A DNA stretch of 64,000 nt from CAYRML01 sp050942825. GTDB taxonomy: Bacteria > Bacillota > Dehalobacteriia > UBA4068. Of this stretch, positions 17,373 through 26,415 are shown piece after piece. The DNA is taken from the NCBI GenBank assembly GCA_050942825.1, contig JBMNOA010000004.1, forward strand, positions 1 through 64,000, read 5' to 3'. Under the pieces are notes generated by a model. It saw nothing but the letters and a program-made list of their open reading frames with translations. It did not search any database and was not told the DNA's origin. Position 1 is the stretch's first letter. Each line of letters begins with the position of its first letter. The position numbers and the translations under genes were made by a program.

Positions 17373-17428
17373 CGACATTTCTAAAGCCTGCCCACCGCAA
17401 GCGGCACTAGAGCGGCTAATTCATGTCG
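17373..17428 (-). promoter_or_regulatory. Folded 5' leader of rpsB (candidate autoregulatory RNA)
   Basis: Within the roughly 98-nt leader, CGACAT (minus strand 17428-17423) pairs with ATGTCG (17378-17373), and inside it AGCC/GGCT (17417-17414 with 17388-17385) and TGCC/GGCA (17406-17403 with 17392-17389) continue one long, interrupted stem. Ribosomal protein operons are often controlled by such leaders; that S2 binds here is inference. Confidence 0.5.
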
Positions 17429-17449
17429 TGTGTATTTATACCAGCGCTA

Positions 17450-17478
17450 AGTATAGCATAATATAAATATTATTGCAA
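17450..17478 (-). promoter_or_regulatory. Sigma-A promoter of the rpsB operon
   Basis: Minus strand TTGCAA (17478-17473), 17-bp spacer, TATACT (17455-17450). Good match at both elements; start expected near 17443. Confidence 0.8.
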
Positions 17479-17529
17479 TAGATTTAGCTGCAATACTTGC
17501 GCAGTACCTGATATAGCTTGTCCAAATAT

Positions 17530-17552
17530 AACAGGCGGCTGAGCCGCTTGTT
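17530..17552. terminator. Stem-loop after hslU
   Basis: AACAGGCGGC and GCCGCTTGTT (one G-U pair) with a 3-nt loop lie 5 bp beyond the hslU stop. The T run (TTGTTTTT) is on the plus-strand side, while the minus-strand side has only ATATTT, so termination of hslU may be incomplete. Confidence 0.5.
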
Positions 17553-17556
17553 GTTT

Positions 17557-18975
17557 TTATAAAATAAAGCGGCTCAAATCTTCGTTTTGCGCAATATCTT
17601 TGAGCTTCGTTTCGACAAATTTTCTGTCTATTTTTACTCGGCCACGGGCATTTTCGGGCGCCTCAAATAGTAGATCTTCCAATACCTTTTCCAGGATGGT
17701 GTGTAGTCTCCTGGCACCGATATTTTCCGTATTCCTGTTCACCCTATCGGCAAATTCAGCTATGGCATCAATACCGTCGCTAGTAAACTCGGCCTCCACT
17801 CCGTCTACTTTCAACATGGCCTCATATTGCTTGATCAGGGAATTTTTCGGTTCCAATAAAATGCGGCGCAAATCTTCCATATTAAGATTATCCAGCTCTA
17901 CACGGATAGGGAAACGCCCCTGAAGCTCGGGGATGAGATCGGAGGGCTTGGAAAGGTGAAAAGCTCCGGCAGCTATAAAGAGTATATGATCGGTTTTGAT
18001 AGGACCATACTTGGTCATGACTGTGCAACCTTCTACAATAGGCAAGATATCCCTTTGCACTCCGCCACGCGAAATATCGGGTCCATGACCGCCCTCTTTA
18101 CCGGCAATTTTGTCTATTTCGTCTAAGAAGATGATACCGGATTGTTCGGCTTTTTCTATGCCCAAGAGCGTAACTTCATCAGTATCTATGAGTTTTTCCG
18201 CTTCTTCCTGAGTGAGTATTTTTTTGGCTTCGGCAACGGAAACTTTACGCTTTTTATGTTTTTTAGGCATGATTCCACCTAAAATACCCTGCATATTGAT
18301 ACCCATCTCTTCCATTCCGTCACCCAAAGCTCCCAAAGCCATGGTATTATTTTCTTCGACTTCAATTTCTACTATCTCTTTATCCAAAGCTCCTTTGGCA
18401 AGTTGATCACGCAGCCATACCCGTCTGCGTCTGATATCTTCTTCTTTTTTCAGCTCTTTTTCCTGTTCTTCGGGGCTCTCTTCAACGCTGGTCTCAGTGT
18501 TTCCAAAAAACATATTTAGAGGATTAGCCATATTAAAATTATGGTTGCGGCTTTTGCTAGGCAGAGGAGCCAACAAATTCAAAAGACGCAATTCCGCGGC
18601 AGCTGCTGCTTTTTCCTTGACCTTTTCCATTTTTTCATTACGGACCATTCTGATAGAGGTTTCCAGCAAATCACGAATCATAGATTCTACATCACGTCCT
18701 ACATACCCCACCTCGGTAAATTTGGTGGCCTCTACTTTGATAAAGGGAGCTTCCACCAGCTTTGCCAAACGGCGGGCGATTTCGGTTTTGCCTACGCCTG
18801 TAGGTCCGATCATGATGATGTTTTTTGGCAGGATTTCTTCCTGTATGGTAGCATCCAGCTTCTGACGACGATATCGGTTACGCAAAACCACCGCCACACA
18901 TTTTTTGGCATCTTTTTGGCCGACTATATATTTATCCAGTTCGGCAACTATCTGAGTCGGAGTTAATTCTTTCAT
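17557..18975 (-). CDS. hslU: ATP-dependent protease ATPase subunit HslU (ClpY/CodX)
   Basis: AAA+ unfoldase that feeds HslV; 472 aa. Walker A GPTGVGKTE (about 53-61), Walker B IIFLDEIDKI, sensor region GRFPIRVELDNL, and the C-terminal peptide ending in SRFIL that docks into HslV. The intermediate (I) domain (about 110-245) is long and charged. Start ATG with AAGGAGG, 46 bp after hslV. Confidence 0.97.
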   Translation of the reverse strand: MKELTPTQIVAELDKYIVGQKDAKKCVAVVLRNRYRRQKLDATIQEEILPKNIIMIGPTGVGKTEIARRLAKLVEAPFIKVEATKFTEVGYVGRDVESMIRDLLETSIRMVRNEKMEKVKEKAAAAAELRLLNLLAPLPSKSRNHNFNMANPLNMFFGNTETSVEESPEEQEKELKKEEDIRRRRVWLRDQLAKGALDKEIVEIEVEENNTMALGALGDGMEEMGINMQGILGGIMPKKHKKRKVSVAEAKKILTQEEAEKLIDTDEVTLLGIEKAEQSGIIFLDEIDKIAGKEGGHGPDISRGGVQRDILPIVEGCTVMTKYGPIKTDHILFIAAGAFHLSKPSDLIPELQGRFPIRVELDNLNMEDLRRILLEPKNSLIKQYEAMLKVDGVEAEFTSDGIDAIAEFADRVNRNTENIGARRLHTILEKVLEDLLFEAPENARGRVKIDRKFVETKLKDIAQNEDLSRFIL

Positions 18976-19021
18976 ATTGTCCTCCTTTTAGCATTTACAA
19001 AAAACAGCTCTCGTATTGATA

Positions 19022-19570
19022 TTATTTCAGCTCTTCTATGCTGATATTCTTATTGGTATATACGCAAATATCGGAGGCAATATTCATAGCTTCCTTAGCT
19101 ATTTCTTTGGCGCTTAAATCGCTATAGGCCAACAAAGCTCTGGCTGCAGCCAAAGCGTAGGTACCCCCTGAACCGATAGCGGCCACATCATCATCCGGCT
19201 CAATTACTTCACCGTTACCCGAGATGATGAGCATTTTAGCGCTGGAGGCGACTATCAAAAGCGCCTCTAGATGGCGCAAATATTTATCTGTTCTCCATTC
19301 CCGGGCCAGACCGACAGCGGCTTTTTCAAGATTGCCGCGGCTTTCCTCCAAGCGTCCCTCAAATTTTTCAAACAGCGTGAAGGCATCGGCCACAGACCCG
19401 GCAAAACCGGCGATTACCTTATCATGATATAGGCGGCGGATTTTTTTTGCCCCATGCTTCATCACTGTAGCATTACCAAAAGTAACCTGACCATCTCCAG
19501 CCAAAGCTACTTTATTATCCTTTTTGACGCAAATTATAGTCGTGGCATGAAAAGAAATTTTATTATCCAT
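19022..19570 (-). CDS. hslV: ATP-dependent protease peptidase subunit HslV (ClpQ/CodW)
   Basis: Proteasome-like peptidase; 182 aa. The catalytic N-terminal threonine is expected at T10 (HATTIICV), so nine residues would have to be removed for activity. LAGDGQVTFGN and FAGSVADAFTLFEKFE are standard. It lies between xerC and hslU. Confidence 0.96.
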   Translation of the reverse strand: MDNKISFHATTIICVKKDNKVALAGDGQVTFGNATVMKHGAKKIRRLYHDKVIAGFAGSVADAFTLFEKFEGRLEESRGNLEKAAVGLAREWRTDKYLRHLEALLIVASSAKMLIISGNGEVIEPDDDVAAIGSGGTYALAAARALLAYSDLSAKEIAKEAMNIASDICVYTNKNISIEELK

Positions 19571-19594
19571 GGCTATCCTCTCTTTCTTGAAAAA

Positions 19595-20491
19595 CTATGC
19601 TCTGGGATGAGTTTTGTCATAGACCTCTTTGAGCCTATTTTTGGTAACATGAGTATATATCTGAGTTGTCGACATGCTGGCATGGCCTAAAAACTCCTGC
19701 ACAGAACGGAGATCAGCTCCATTATCTAATAAATGGGTTGCAAAGGAATGACGCAGCGTATGTGGACTGATCTTATGATTTATGGCGGCCTTTTCCATAT
19801 ATTTATTGACTATATTACGAATACTTCTGTCCGTCAGGCGACCGCCTCGGTTATTAAGAAATAGTGCTTTCCCTTTAACAAGCGGATATTTTTGCGCACG
19901 GGCCTGGCTATAAGCTTTGACGGCCTCCATAGCGGGAAGTCCGATCGGCACTATCCGCTCTTTAGAGCCCTTGCCAAACACACGCAAATAGCCGACGGAA
20001 TAATCAATATCGCCGATATTAAGCGAAACCAGCTCACTGACCCTCAACCCCGCTCCATAGATCACTTCCAAAATGGCTTTATCCCTCAAGCCTCCCAGGC
20101 TCTCGTCAGGAGCCGTTAAAAGAGCTTCTATCTCGGGATAATAGAGAAATCTGGGTAGATACTGATCAGCCTTGGGTGTTGACACGGTAAAATTTTTAGC
20201 TTCTTTTAACAAATTTTCCCGCGTGATAAAATGATAAAAAGAACGAATAGTAGATAACTTGCGGGCTATAGACCGTTTGCTCAGACCGCTTTGACGTAGA
20301 TAAGACAGATAATGGCGGATCAACAAATTATCTATGGCATTGATATCAATATCGACAGGCGTACAAGCCTGTTCCCTTGCCATAAAAGCAGCCAGATCAA
20401 GCAAATCAGATTCATAAGCACGCAAAGTATGAGTCGAATAATTTTTCTCCGCAATCAGGTACATATTGTACTTTTTAATCAACGCTTGCAA
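19595..20491 (-). CDS. xerC: Tyrosine recombinase XerC (CodV type)
   Basis: Site-specific recombinase for chromosome dimer resolution; 298 aa. N-terminal SAM-like DNA-binding domain (to about 100), then the catalytic set: Arg in GAGLRVSELV, Lys in GKGSKERIVP, His/Arg in HTLRHSFATHLL, His in FLGHASMSTTQIYTHV with the nucleophilic Tyr. Start TTG with GGGAGAG. The location beside hslVU matches the Bacillus codV-codW-codX cluster, hence a housekeeping Xer rather than a phage integrase. Confidence 0.93.
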   Translation of the reverse strand: MQALIKKYNMYLIAEKNYSTHTLRAYESDLLDLAAFMAREQACTPVDIDINAIDNLLIRHYLSYLRQSGLSKRSIARKLSTIRSFYHFITRENLLKEAKNFTVSTPKADQYLPRFLYYPEIEALLTAPDESLGGLRDKAILEVIYGAGLRVSELVSLNIGDIDYSVGYLRVFGKGSKERIVPIGLPAMEAVKAYSQARAQKYPLVKGKALFLNNRGGRLTDRSIRNIVNKYMEKAAINHKISPHTLRHSFATHLLDNGADLRSVQEFLGHASMSTTQIYTHVTKNRLKEVYDKTHPRA

Positions 20492-20528
20492 TGCTCTCCC
20501 GCCTTTTTATATGCAGATAAAAGAGATT

Positions 20529-21833
20529 TCATGACTTAATTTGCAAAAAATCTTCTAATACAGCCAGAGCTCTGTGGGCTATAGCCGCATTTTTTTCTTT
20601 TTTATTTCTGATTCTTTTCTCCAAAGGAGGCAGCAAACCAAATGTGACATTCATAGGCTGAAAATTTGTATTAGGGCTGCTGATATAACGCAAAAGACTT
20701 CCTATAGCTGTCTCCTGCGGCAAAATTAGAGTATTTCGACCCAAAGCCAGTCTAGCAGCATTGATGCCCGCTACCAAACCGGAGGCCGCTGATTCCACAT
20801 ACCCCTCCACGCCGCTGATTTGGCCGGCAAACAAAAGATCGGTCCTCTTTTTAGTGACAAGATCAGCCTTGAGTATTTGCGGGGCATTGATATAGGTATT
20901 AAGATGCATCATGCCATAACGCATAAATTCGGCTTGTTCCAGCCCCGGTATCAGCCTGAATACTCTGTCCTGCTCTGCTTGTTTTAGTCTGGTCTGAAAG
21001 CCTACTATATTATACATGGTAGCAGCTTGATTATCCTGGCGTAACTGCACAACGGCATAGGGCTGACTGCCATCGGGACACCTCAATCCTACCGGTTTCA
21101 AAGGCCCGTAACGCATAGTTTCCGGTCCCCTTTTGGCCATAGCCTCGATAGGCATGCAGCCCTCAAAGATTTTTTCTTCCTCAAAACCATGCAGTGGATA
21201 AAGCTCGGCAGTCAACAACTCCTCATAAAAACACCTGTATTGTGACTCGGTCATAGGGCAATTGAGATAATCACCAGCGGAATCCCCCTTGTTATAACGG
21301 GAGGCTCGAAAGGCAATATTTAAGTCAATACTATCCTTAGCCACCACGGGAGCCACAGCATCATGGAAAAAGAGATGTTGGTGACCGGTGAAAGCAGCTA
21401 TAGCATTGCTTAAATCATCAGAAACCAAAGGTCCGGCTGCTATTACAGTTAAATCGGAGGGAATTTTTTTTACTTCCTCATAATGTATATCGATTAAGGG
21501 GTGATTAACGATTTTTTCACTGATATAGGAAGAAAAAAGCTCTCTATCCACTGCCAAAGCGCCCCCTGCGGGAACTTTAGTTGCATAAGCGGCTTCCATT
21601 ATCAATGAATCTAGTCGGAACATTTCCTCTTTTAGCAATCCTACGGCATTCTCCACGGCACTTGCCCGCAAAGAATTGCTGCATACCAATTCCGCGAAGC
21701 ATCCCGTTTTGTGAGCGGGAGTCATTTTGTACGGCCTCATCTCATAAAGATCAACGCCCACTCCCCTTTGGGCGGCTTGCCAAGAGGCCTCACAGCCTGC
21801 CAAACCGGCACCTATGATGCTGATTCTGTTCAT
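20529..21833 (-). CDS. trmFO: Methylenetetrahydrofolate-tRNA-(uracil-5-)-methyltransferase TrmFO
   Basis: Folate- and FAD-dependent enzyme that makes m5U54 in tRNA; 434 aa. N-terminal FAD site IIGAGLAGCEASWQAA, conserved CSNSLRASAVENAVGLLKEEM with the reactive cysteine, and the C-terminal SGVEGYVESAASGLVAG. It starts 4 bp after the topA stop. Confidence 0.97.
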   Translation of the reverse strand: MNRISIIGAGLAGCEASWQAAQRGVGVDLYEMRPYKMTPAHKTGCFAELVCSNSLRASAVENAVGLLKEEMFRLDSLIMEAAYATKVPAGGALAVDRELFSSYISEKIVNHPLIDIHYEEVKKIPSDLTVIAAGPLVSDDLSNAIAAFTGHQHLFFHDAVAPVVAKDSIDLNIAFRASRYNKGDSAGDYLNCPMTESQYRCFYEELLTAELYPLHGFEEEKIFEGCMPIEAMAKRGPETMRYGPLKPVGLRCPDGSQPYAVVQLRQDNQAATMYNIVGFQTRLKQAEQDRVFRLIPGLEQAEFMRYGMMHLNTYINAPQILKADLVTKKRTDLLFAGQISGVEGYVESAASGLVAGINAARLALGRNTLILPQETAIGSLLRYISSPNTNFQPMNVTFGLLPPLEKRIRNKKEKNAAIAHRALAVLEDFLQIKS

Positions 21834-21837
21834 CTAT

Positions 21838-24048
21838 CTACTCCTTGGCTTGTTGCTTTGTTTTATTTGATTTGGTGGCTCTGGTTTTTTTTGCGACTGA
21901 GGTTGTACTGTCTTTCCGTTTGGACTTTTTAGGTTTAGCCGCTTTGGCTTTTTTTGTAGCGACATCATCTTTTTTCTTACTTTCTTTTTGATTGCCGGGG
22001 CAATCTTTATTGGGACAAACAATCTGCGTTTTGCCACCCCTAAATGTTTTCTGGCTCAATTGTGTACCGCAAAGGCTACAAGCCTCAGCAATAGGAAGAT
22101 CCCAGGATACATACTTGCAATCAGGATATTTTTCGCAACCAAAAAAAACCCTCCCTGAGCGGCTCTTCCTTTGTACGATGCGTCCGCCGCAAGCCATGCA
22201 GGTAATATCCGTAGGCTTGATGATAGGTTTGGTATTACGGCATTCCGGGAAGCCGCTGCAAGCTAAAAAGCGGCCATACTTACCCATACGGTAAACCATA
22301 GGCTTGCCACATAATTCACAAATATCCCCGCTTTCTTCCGGGGCAATATTGATTTTTTCCATTAACTTTTCGGCGTTGGCCAAGGTCGGGGCAAAGTGCT
22401 CGTAAAATTGTGATAAAACGGCATCCCATTGCAAGTTGCCTTCTTCTACCATATCCAATTGATTTTCCATTTCGGCCGTAAAATCTATATCAATAATATT
22501 AGTAAAATATTCTTTGAGTAAATCAACTACCACCCGGCCTAATTCAGTGGGGAAAAATTGCTTTTCTTCCTTGACCACATAACCACGTGCCAAAATCGTA
22601 TCAACTATCGGCGCATAGGTGCTAGGTCTGCCTATACCTAATTCCTCTAGAGTTTTTACCAAAGAGGCTTCCGTATAGCGCGGTGGCGGCTGCGTGAAAT
22701 GTTGATTAGGAGATAAAGCCACCAAAGACAGCTTTTGTTCATTTTTTACTGGAGCCAGTACGCCTTCCTCTTCTTTATCGGTCTCAGCTTTGCTTTCCAC
22801 ATAGACCTGGCGAAAACCAGCAAACCGCAAACTACGGCCGCTGGCTCTGAAAAGGCAGTTACCGGCAGCCACTTCCACACTAGTAACATCCCAAATAGCA
22901 GAGCTCGTTTGGCTAGCCATAAAACGCTCCCAGATCAGCTTATAAAGCTTATATTGCTGCGGGGTCAAATATTGTTTGAGAGAAATTGGAGTGCGCTCCA
23001 CCGAAGTAGGACGAATAGCCTCATGAGCGTTCTGCACTTTTCCCTTACCCTTAAATACGTTAGGCTTGGCGGGGATAAATTCCTCACCGTATCTTTCGGC
23101 AATATAAGATCGGGCGGCAGTTTGCGCGGCGTCAGAAATACGCACGGAATCGGTACGCATATAACTGATCAAACCTACAACCTGACCACCGATATTGATG
23201 CCTTCATAAAGCTGCTGTGCTATTTGCATGATTTTTTTCGCTGTCATGCCGGAAATATTTCTGGAAGCCACCTGCTGCAGACTGCTGGTTGTAAAAGGGG
23301 GTTGGGGGTTTTCTTTCTTCTCTTTGGTTTGCAGAGCGCATACTATATATTCTTTATCAGCCAAATAGGCAATGATGGCATCTATTTCTTCCTGACTGTG
23401 TATATTGGCTTTCTTGCCGTCAATTTTATTTAGCTGAGCTTGCAGAATCCCTTTGCCGGTATCCAGCTCAGCTAACAAGGTCCAATATTCTTCAGGCACA
23501 AAAGCTTTGATTTCGTCTTCTCTGTCGCAGATTAAACGCACCGTCACGGATTGCACGCGACCGGCGGAAAGGCCTTTTTTGACCTTTTTCCATAACAAGG
23601 GGCTTATTTTATAACCTACCAACCTATCCAAGATCCTTCTGGCCTGCTGAGCTTCCACTCTATCCATATCGATAGGATGCGGGTTTTTTACGGCTTCCTT
23701 TACCGCTTGATCGGTGATCTCATTAAATTCAATGCGGCAATCTTCTTCCTGAACTTTTAAATATTGTTGTAAATGCCAGGCAATGGCTTCCCCTTCACGG
23801 TCAGGGTCACTGGCCAGAAGAATACGGTCGGTCTTTTTAGCTTCTTCTTTAAGCGACTTTATGGTATTGCCTTTACCACGGATAGTGATATATTTGGGCA
23901 CAAAGCCTTCCTCCACATTCACGCCGAGATCGCTTTTGGGCAAGTCCCTGATATGCCCCATAGATGATTTTACGGTATAGTTTTTACCTAATATTTTTTC
24001 GATTGTTTTAGCTTTAGTAGGAGATTCTACAACAACTAATGTTTTCAT
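21838..24048 (-). CDS. topA: DNA topoisomerase I
   Basis: Type IA topoisomerase that relaxes negative supercoils; 736 aa. TOPRIM domain at the N-terminus (VVESPTKAKTIEKILG; ASDPDREGEAIAWH), catalytic tyrosine in ISYMRTDSVRIS, then three C4 zinc-binding repeats (CELCGKP..., CMACGGR..., CSLCGTQ..., about residues 575-690) and a Lys/Ala-rich basic tail of about 45 residues. Start ATG with GGAGG-type site. It lies between dprA and trmFO, as in Bacillus. Confidence 0.97.
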   Translation of the reverse strand: MKTLVVVESPTKAKTIEKILGKNYTVKSSMGHIRDLPKSDLGVNVEEGFVPKYITIRGKGNTIKSLKEEAKKTDRILLASDPDREGEAIAWHLQQYLKVQEEDCRIEFNEITDQAVKEAVKNPHPIDMDRVEAQQARRILDRLVGYKISPLLWKKVKKGLSAGRVQSVTVRLICDREDEIKAFVPEEYWTLLAELDTGKGILQAQLNKIDGKKANIHSQEEIDAIIAYLADKEYIVCALQTKEKKENPQPPFTTSSLQQVASRNISGMTAKKIMQIAQQLYEGINIGGQVVGLISYMRTDSVRISDAAQTAARSYIAERYGEEFIPAKPNVFKGKGKVQNAHEAIRPTSVERTPISLKQYLTPQQYKLYKLIWERFMASQTSSAIWDVTSVEVAAGNCLFRASGRSLRFAGFRQVYVESKAETDKEEEGVLAPVKNEQKLSLVALSPNQHFTQPPPRYTEASLVKTLEELGIGRPSTYAPIVDTILARGYVVKEEKQFFPTELGRVVVDLLKEYFTNIIDIDFTAEMENQLDMVEEGNLQWDAVLSQFYEHFAPTLANAEKLMEKINIAPEESGDICELCGKPMVYRMGKYGRFLACSGFPECRNTKPIIKPTDITCMACGGRIVQRKSRSGRVFFGCEKYPDCKYVSWDLPIAEACSLCGTQLSQKTFRGGKTQIVCPNKDCPGNQKESKKKDDVATKKAKAAKPKKSKRKDSTTSVAKKTRATKSNKTKQQAKE

Positions 24049-24092
24049 TGGGACCTCCGTTTCAATTTTGCTGGTTCTGATAATTTATTAAT

Positions 24093-25181
24093 CTATAATT
24101 CATGAACGGCCAAAATATAATATTTGCCGGGCAATTGCTTAATCAAACCTCTGATTTCCCACATAGTAAGCATAGCGGCCAATCTCTGTGCAGGCAAATC
24201 CAGCTTGTCTAATAAAGAATCAAAATGAATCGGTTCTGCCATCATGTCCAGTATATCCTTTTCCTCTTTACTGACTGTGACAGGCTTTTTTTTCTTATGC
24301 TTTATCATCCTAGACTCAGGAAGATAATCTTGCCAAATATCTTGGGCATTAGTAACGACTTTGGCTCCCTGAGCAAACAAAGCATTAGTGGCGGAGCTCA
24401 TTTTACTGGTGATGAGTCCGGGAACAGAAAATACATCCCTGCCCTGCTCCATAGCGCGGTCAACAGTCAATAAAGTACCGCTCCTTTTACCAGCCTCCAC
24501 TACAACCACACCTTTGGATAAACCGCTGATGATTCTGTTACGCATAGGGAAATGAGCAGCCAATGGAGGGGAGCCCAAGGGCAATTCACTGATCACAGCA
24601 CCGTTTGCAATAATTTGTTGAAAAAGATTGCCATTTTCAGGCGGATATATAATATCAATACCGGAGCCTATAACTGCTATGGTTTTGCCGCCGGCCTCAA
24701 TGGCAGCCTGATGACAAATAGAATCTATACCTCTGGCCATCCCGCTGACCACCCAGATGCCCTGCATGGCTAGATCTCTGGCTAAAATCTGCGCCACCTG
24801 TCTACCGTAAGGAGTGGGCCGTCGTGTGCCGATCATGGCTACAGTGATATCAGCAGGCTCAGGTAATTGACCATAATAAAATAATAATAAAGGTGGATCA
24901 TAGATATTGGCCAACAGCTCAGGGTAAGCGGGATCATTCAGCAGCAACAAGCTGGCACCGGATGCCAAAAACTTTTCGTATACGGCCTCTACATCCACTT
25001 CTTTTTTGGCCGCTGCCAAGGTATTGGCTATAGAGGGAGTCAATCCCGGTATCATACGCCAATTGGAGCAATCATGCCAAGCCATAGCAGCATCATAACC
25101 ATAGTATTCCAAAATATTTTTTAACCGGCTCGGTCCCATATTATTGATACTGTGCAAGGCCAACAGATATGCATTTGACAA
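24093..25181 (-). CDS. dprA: DNA-processing protein DprA (Smf)
   Basis: Loads RecA on single-stranded DNA during natural transformation; 362 aa. N-terminal helix-hairpin-helix region (HSINNMGPSRLKNILEYYG), Rossmann core with IGTRRPTPYGRQVA, VSGMARGIDSICHQAA, and PMRNRIISGLSKGVVVVEAG, and a C-terminal winged-helix domain (about 295-362). Start TTG with GGAGG eight bases upstream. comM at 29010 is the other transformation gene nearby. Confidence 0.96.
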   Translation of the reverse strand: MSNAYLLALHSINNMGPSRLKNILEYYGYDAAMAWHDCSNWRMIPGLTPSIANTLAAAKKEVDVEAVYEKFLASGASLLLLNDPAYPELLANIYDPPLLLFYYGQLPEPADITVAMIGTRRPTPYGRQVAQILARDLAMQGIWVVSGMARGIDSICHQAAIEAGGKTIAVIGSGIDIIYPPENGNLFQQIIANGAVISELPLGSPPLAAHFPMRNRIISGLSKGVVVVEAGKRSGTLLTVDRAMEQGRDVFSVPGLITSKMSSATNALFAQGAKVVTNAQDIWQDYLPESRMIKHKKKKPVTVSKEEKDILDMMAEPIHFDSLLDKLDLPAQRLAAMLTMWEIRGLIKQLPGKYYILAVHEL

Positions 25182-25202
25182 CGATCAGCCCTCCTTGCCA
25201 AG

Positions 25203-26375
25203 CTATTTTTTACTGCCTTTAAAACCGCCGCCCTGCGCCAAGATATTAGAAGCATAGGAAAAGATCATTTTTTCTTTTTTGCGGCTTCTTTTAAGTGCAA
25301 GCCGGATCAAATCATCTAATAATTGGCTAAATGTCTTACCTGTCGGTTCCCAGAGATAAAATGACAGGGAACCGGGGATAGTATTTATTTCATTAACAAA
25401 AATTTCATTGCTATCGGCATTCATAAGAAAATCTATGCGGCAAACACCATATTCATCCAAAGCCACAAACGCCCTGCGGGCATAATCCTGGATCTTTTGA
25501 GTAATAGACTCGTCAAGATCAGCGGGAATACGCCTTTGGGCGCCGCTCATACCCTTGGTGCCTCCACACAGATATTTATCACCATAGGATAAAAATTTTG
25601 CTGCAGCTATCGGCTCCTCACAGACCGAGGTCTCCTGATTTTCCGGACAGCCCAGAACAGAGCAATTAATCTCTCTCAAAGGGTTAATAAATTTCTCTAT
25701 TAAAATCCTATTAGCAAAGCTGCCTGCCAAAGATACGGCCTCTAATAATTCTTCTATATTGTCTACAGCCGTTACACCAATAGAAGAACCTAAATCGGCC
25801 GGTTTGACTATCATGGGATAAGAAATTTTTTCCTCTAATATCTTACATATTTGCTCTTGATCATCATGCCATTGATGCATATAAAACCAATGATAATCGG
25901 GAGTTGGCAAACCTGCCTCTTTAAGAACAGCTTTCATAATGATTTTATCCATACCGCAAGCAGAACCCAAAACAGCGGGTCCGGTATAAGGCACTCCGCT
26001 TAATTCTAATAAACCCTGCAGGCAGCCGTCCTCTCCATGAGTTCCGTGGATGACAGGCATGACTACATCAATTTTATGGGAAAAGGTTTTTTTAAACATA
26101 CCCGTTGCTTCTGTGCCGACTATCATAAAGTCATGATGATTTTGAGAAAAATATATTTTTTTACAAGTAGATAATAGCATATTTATATCACGGTAGTTTC
26201 TGATATCCAGCAAGTTATCACCGGTATACCAAATACCCTGCTTGGAGATATAAAGCGGCACCGGCTCATATTTTTCTTTATCCAACGCTCTGATAGCTTG
26301 CAAAGCAGAAATAATAGAAACCTCATGTTCCACACTGCGGCCGCCATAAGCAACTCCTACTTGGATTTTTTGCAT
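25203..26375 (-). CDS. ddl: D-alanine--D-alanine ligase family protein
   Basis: ATP-grasp ligase of 390 aa. Seen: GGRSVEHEVSIISA, the VMPVIHGTHGEDGCLQGLLE substrate segment, KPADLGSSIGV, and the metal-binding end FVNEINTIPGSLSFYLWE. In standard Ddl the last motif reads NT-x-PGFT; here Gly-Phe-Thr is replaced by Gly-Ser-Leu, and the protein has about 45 extra C-terminal residues, so second-substrate specificity may differ. It directly follows the MurF-like gene and the hydrolase gene, pointing to a joint job in making or attaching a D-Ala-D-X end. It may be a paralogue of a standard Ddl elsewhere. Confidence 0.88.
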   Translation of the reverse strand: MQKIQVGVAYGGRSVEHEVSIISALQAIRALDKEKYEPVPLYISKQGIWYTGDNLLDIRNYRDINMLLSTCKKIYFSQNHHDFMIVGTEATGMFKKTFSHKIDVVMPVIHGTHGEDGCLQGLLELSGVPYTGPAVLGSACGMDKIIMKAVLKEAGLPTPDYHWFYMHQWHDDQEQICKILEEKISYPMIVKPADLGSSIGVTAVDNIEELLEAVSLAGSFANRILIEKFINPLREINCSVLGCPENQETSVCEEPIAAAKFLSYGDKYLCGGTKGMSGAQRRIPADLDESITQKIQDYARRAFVALDEYGVCRIDFLMNADSNEIFVNEINTIPGSLSFYLWEPTGKTFSQLLDDLIRLALKRSRKKEKMIFSYASNILAQGGGFKGSKK

Positions 26376-26415
26376 ACTAATCTCTCCTTAAAATTATACT
26401 AATACAGTAATTTAC

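Noticed and set aside
19595..20491. Phage or integron integrase marking a mobile element
   Set aside because: Sits in the conserved topA-trmFO-xerC-hslVU order, so it is the housekeeping Xer; no att-like repeats or cargo seen.
22735..23433. Plus-strand ORF of 232 aa opposite topA
   Set aside because: Antisense shadow of a conserved gene; no motif or upstream signals.
25203..26375. VanA/VanG-type vancomycin resistance ligase
   Set aside because: No vanH, vanX, vanT or vanRS genes nearby; the altered end motif alone is not enough.
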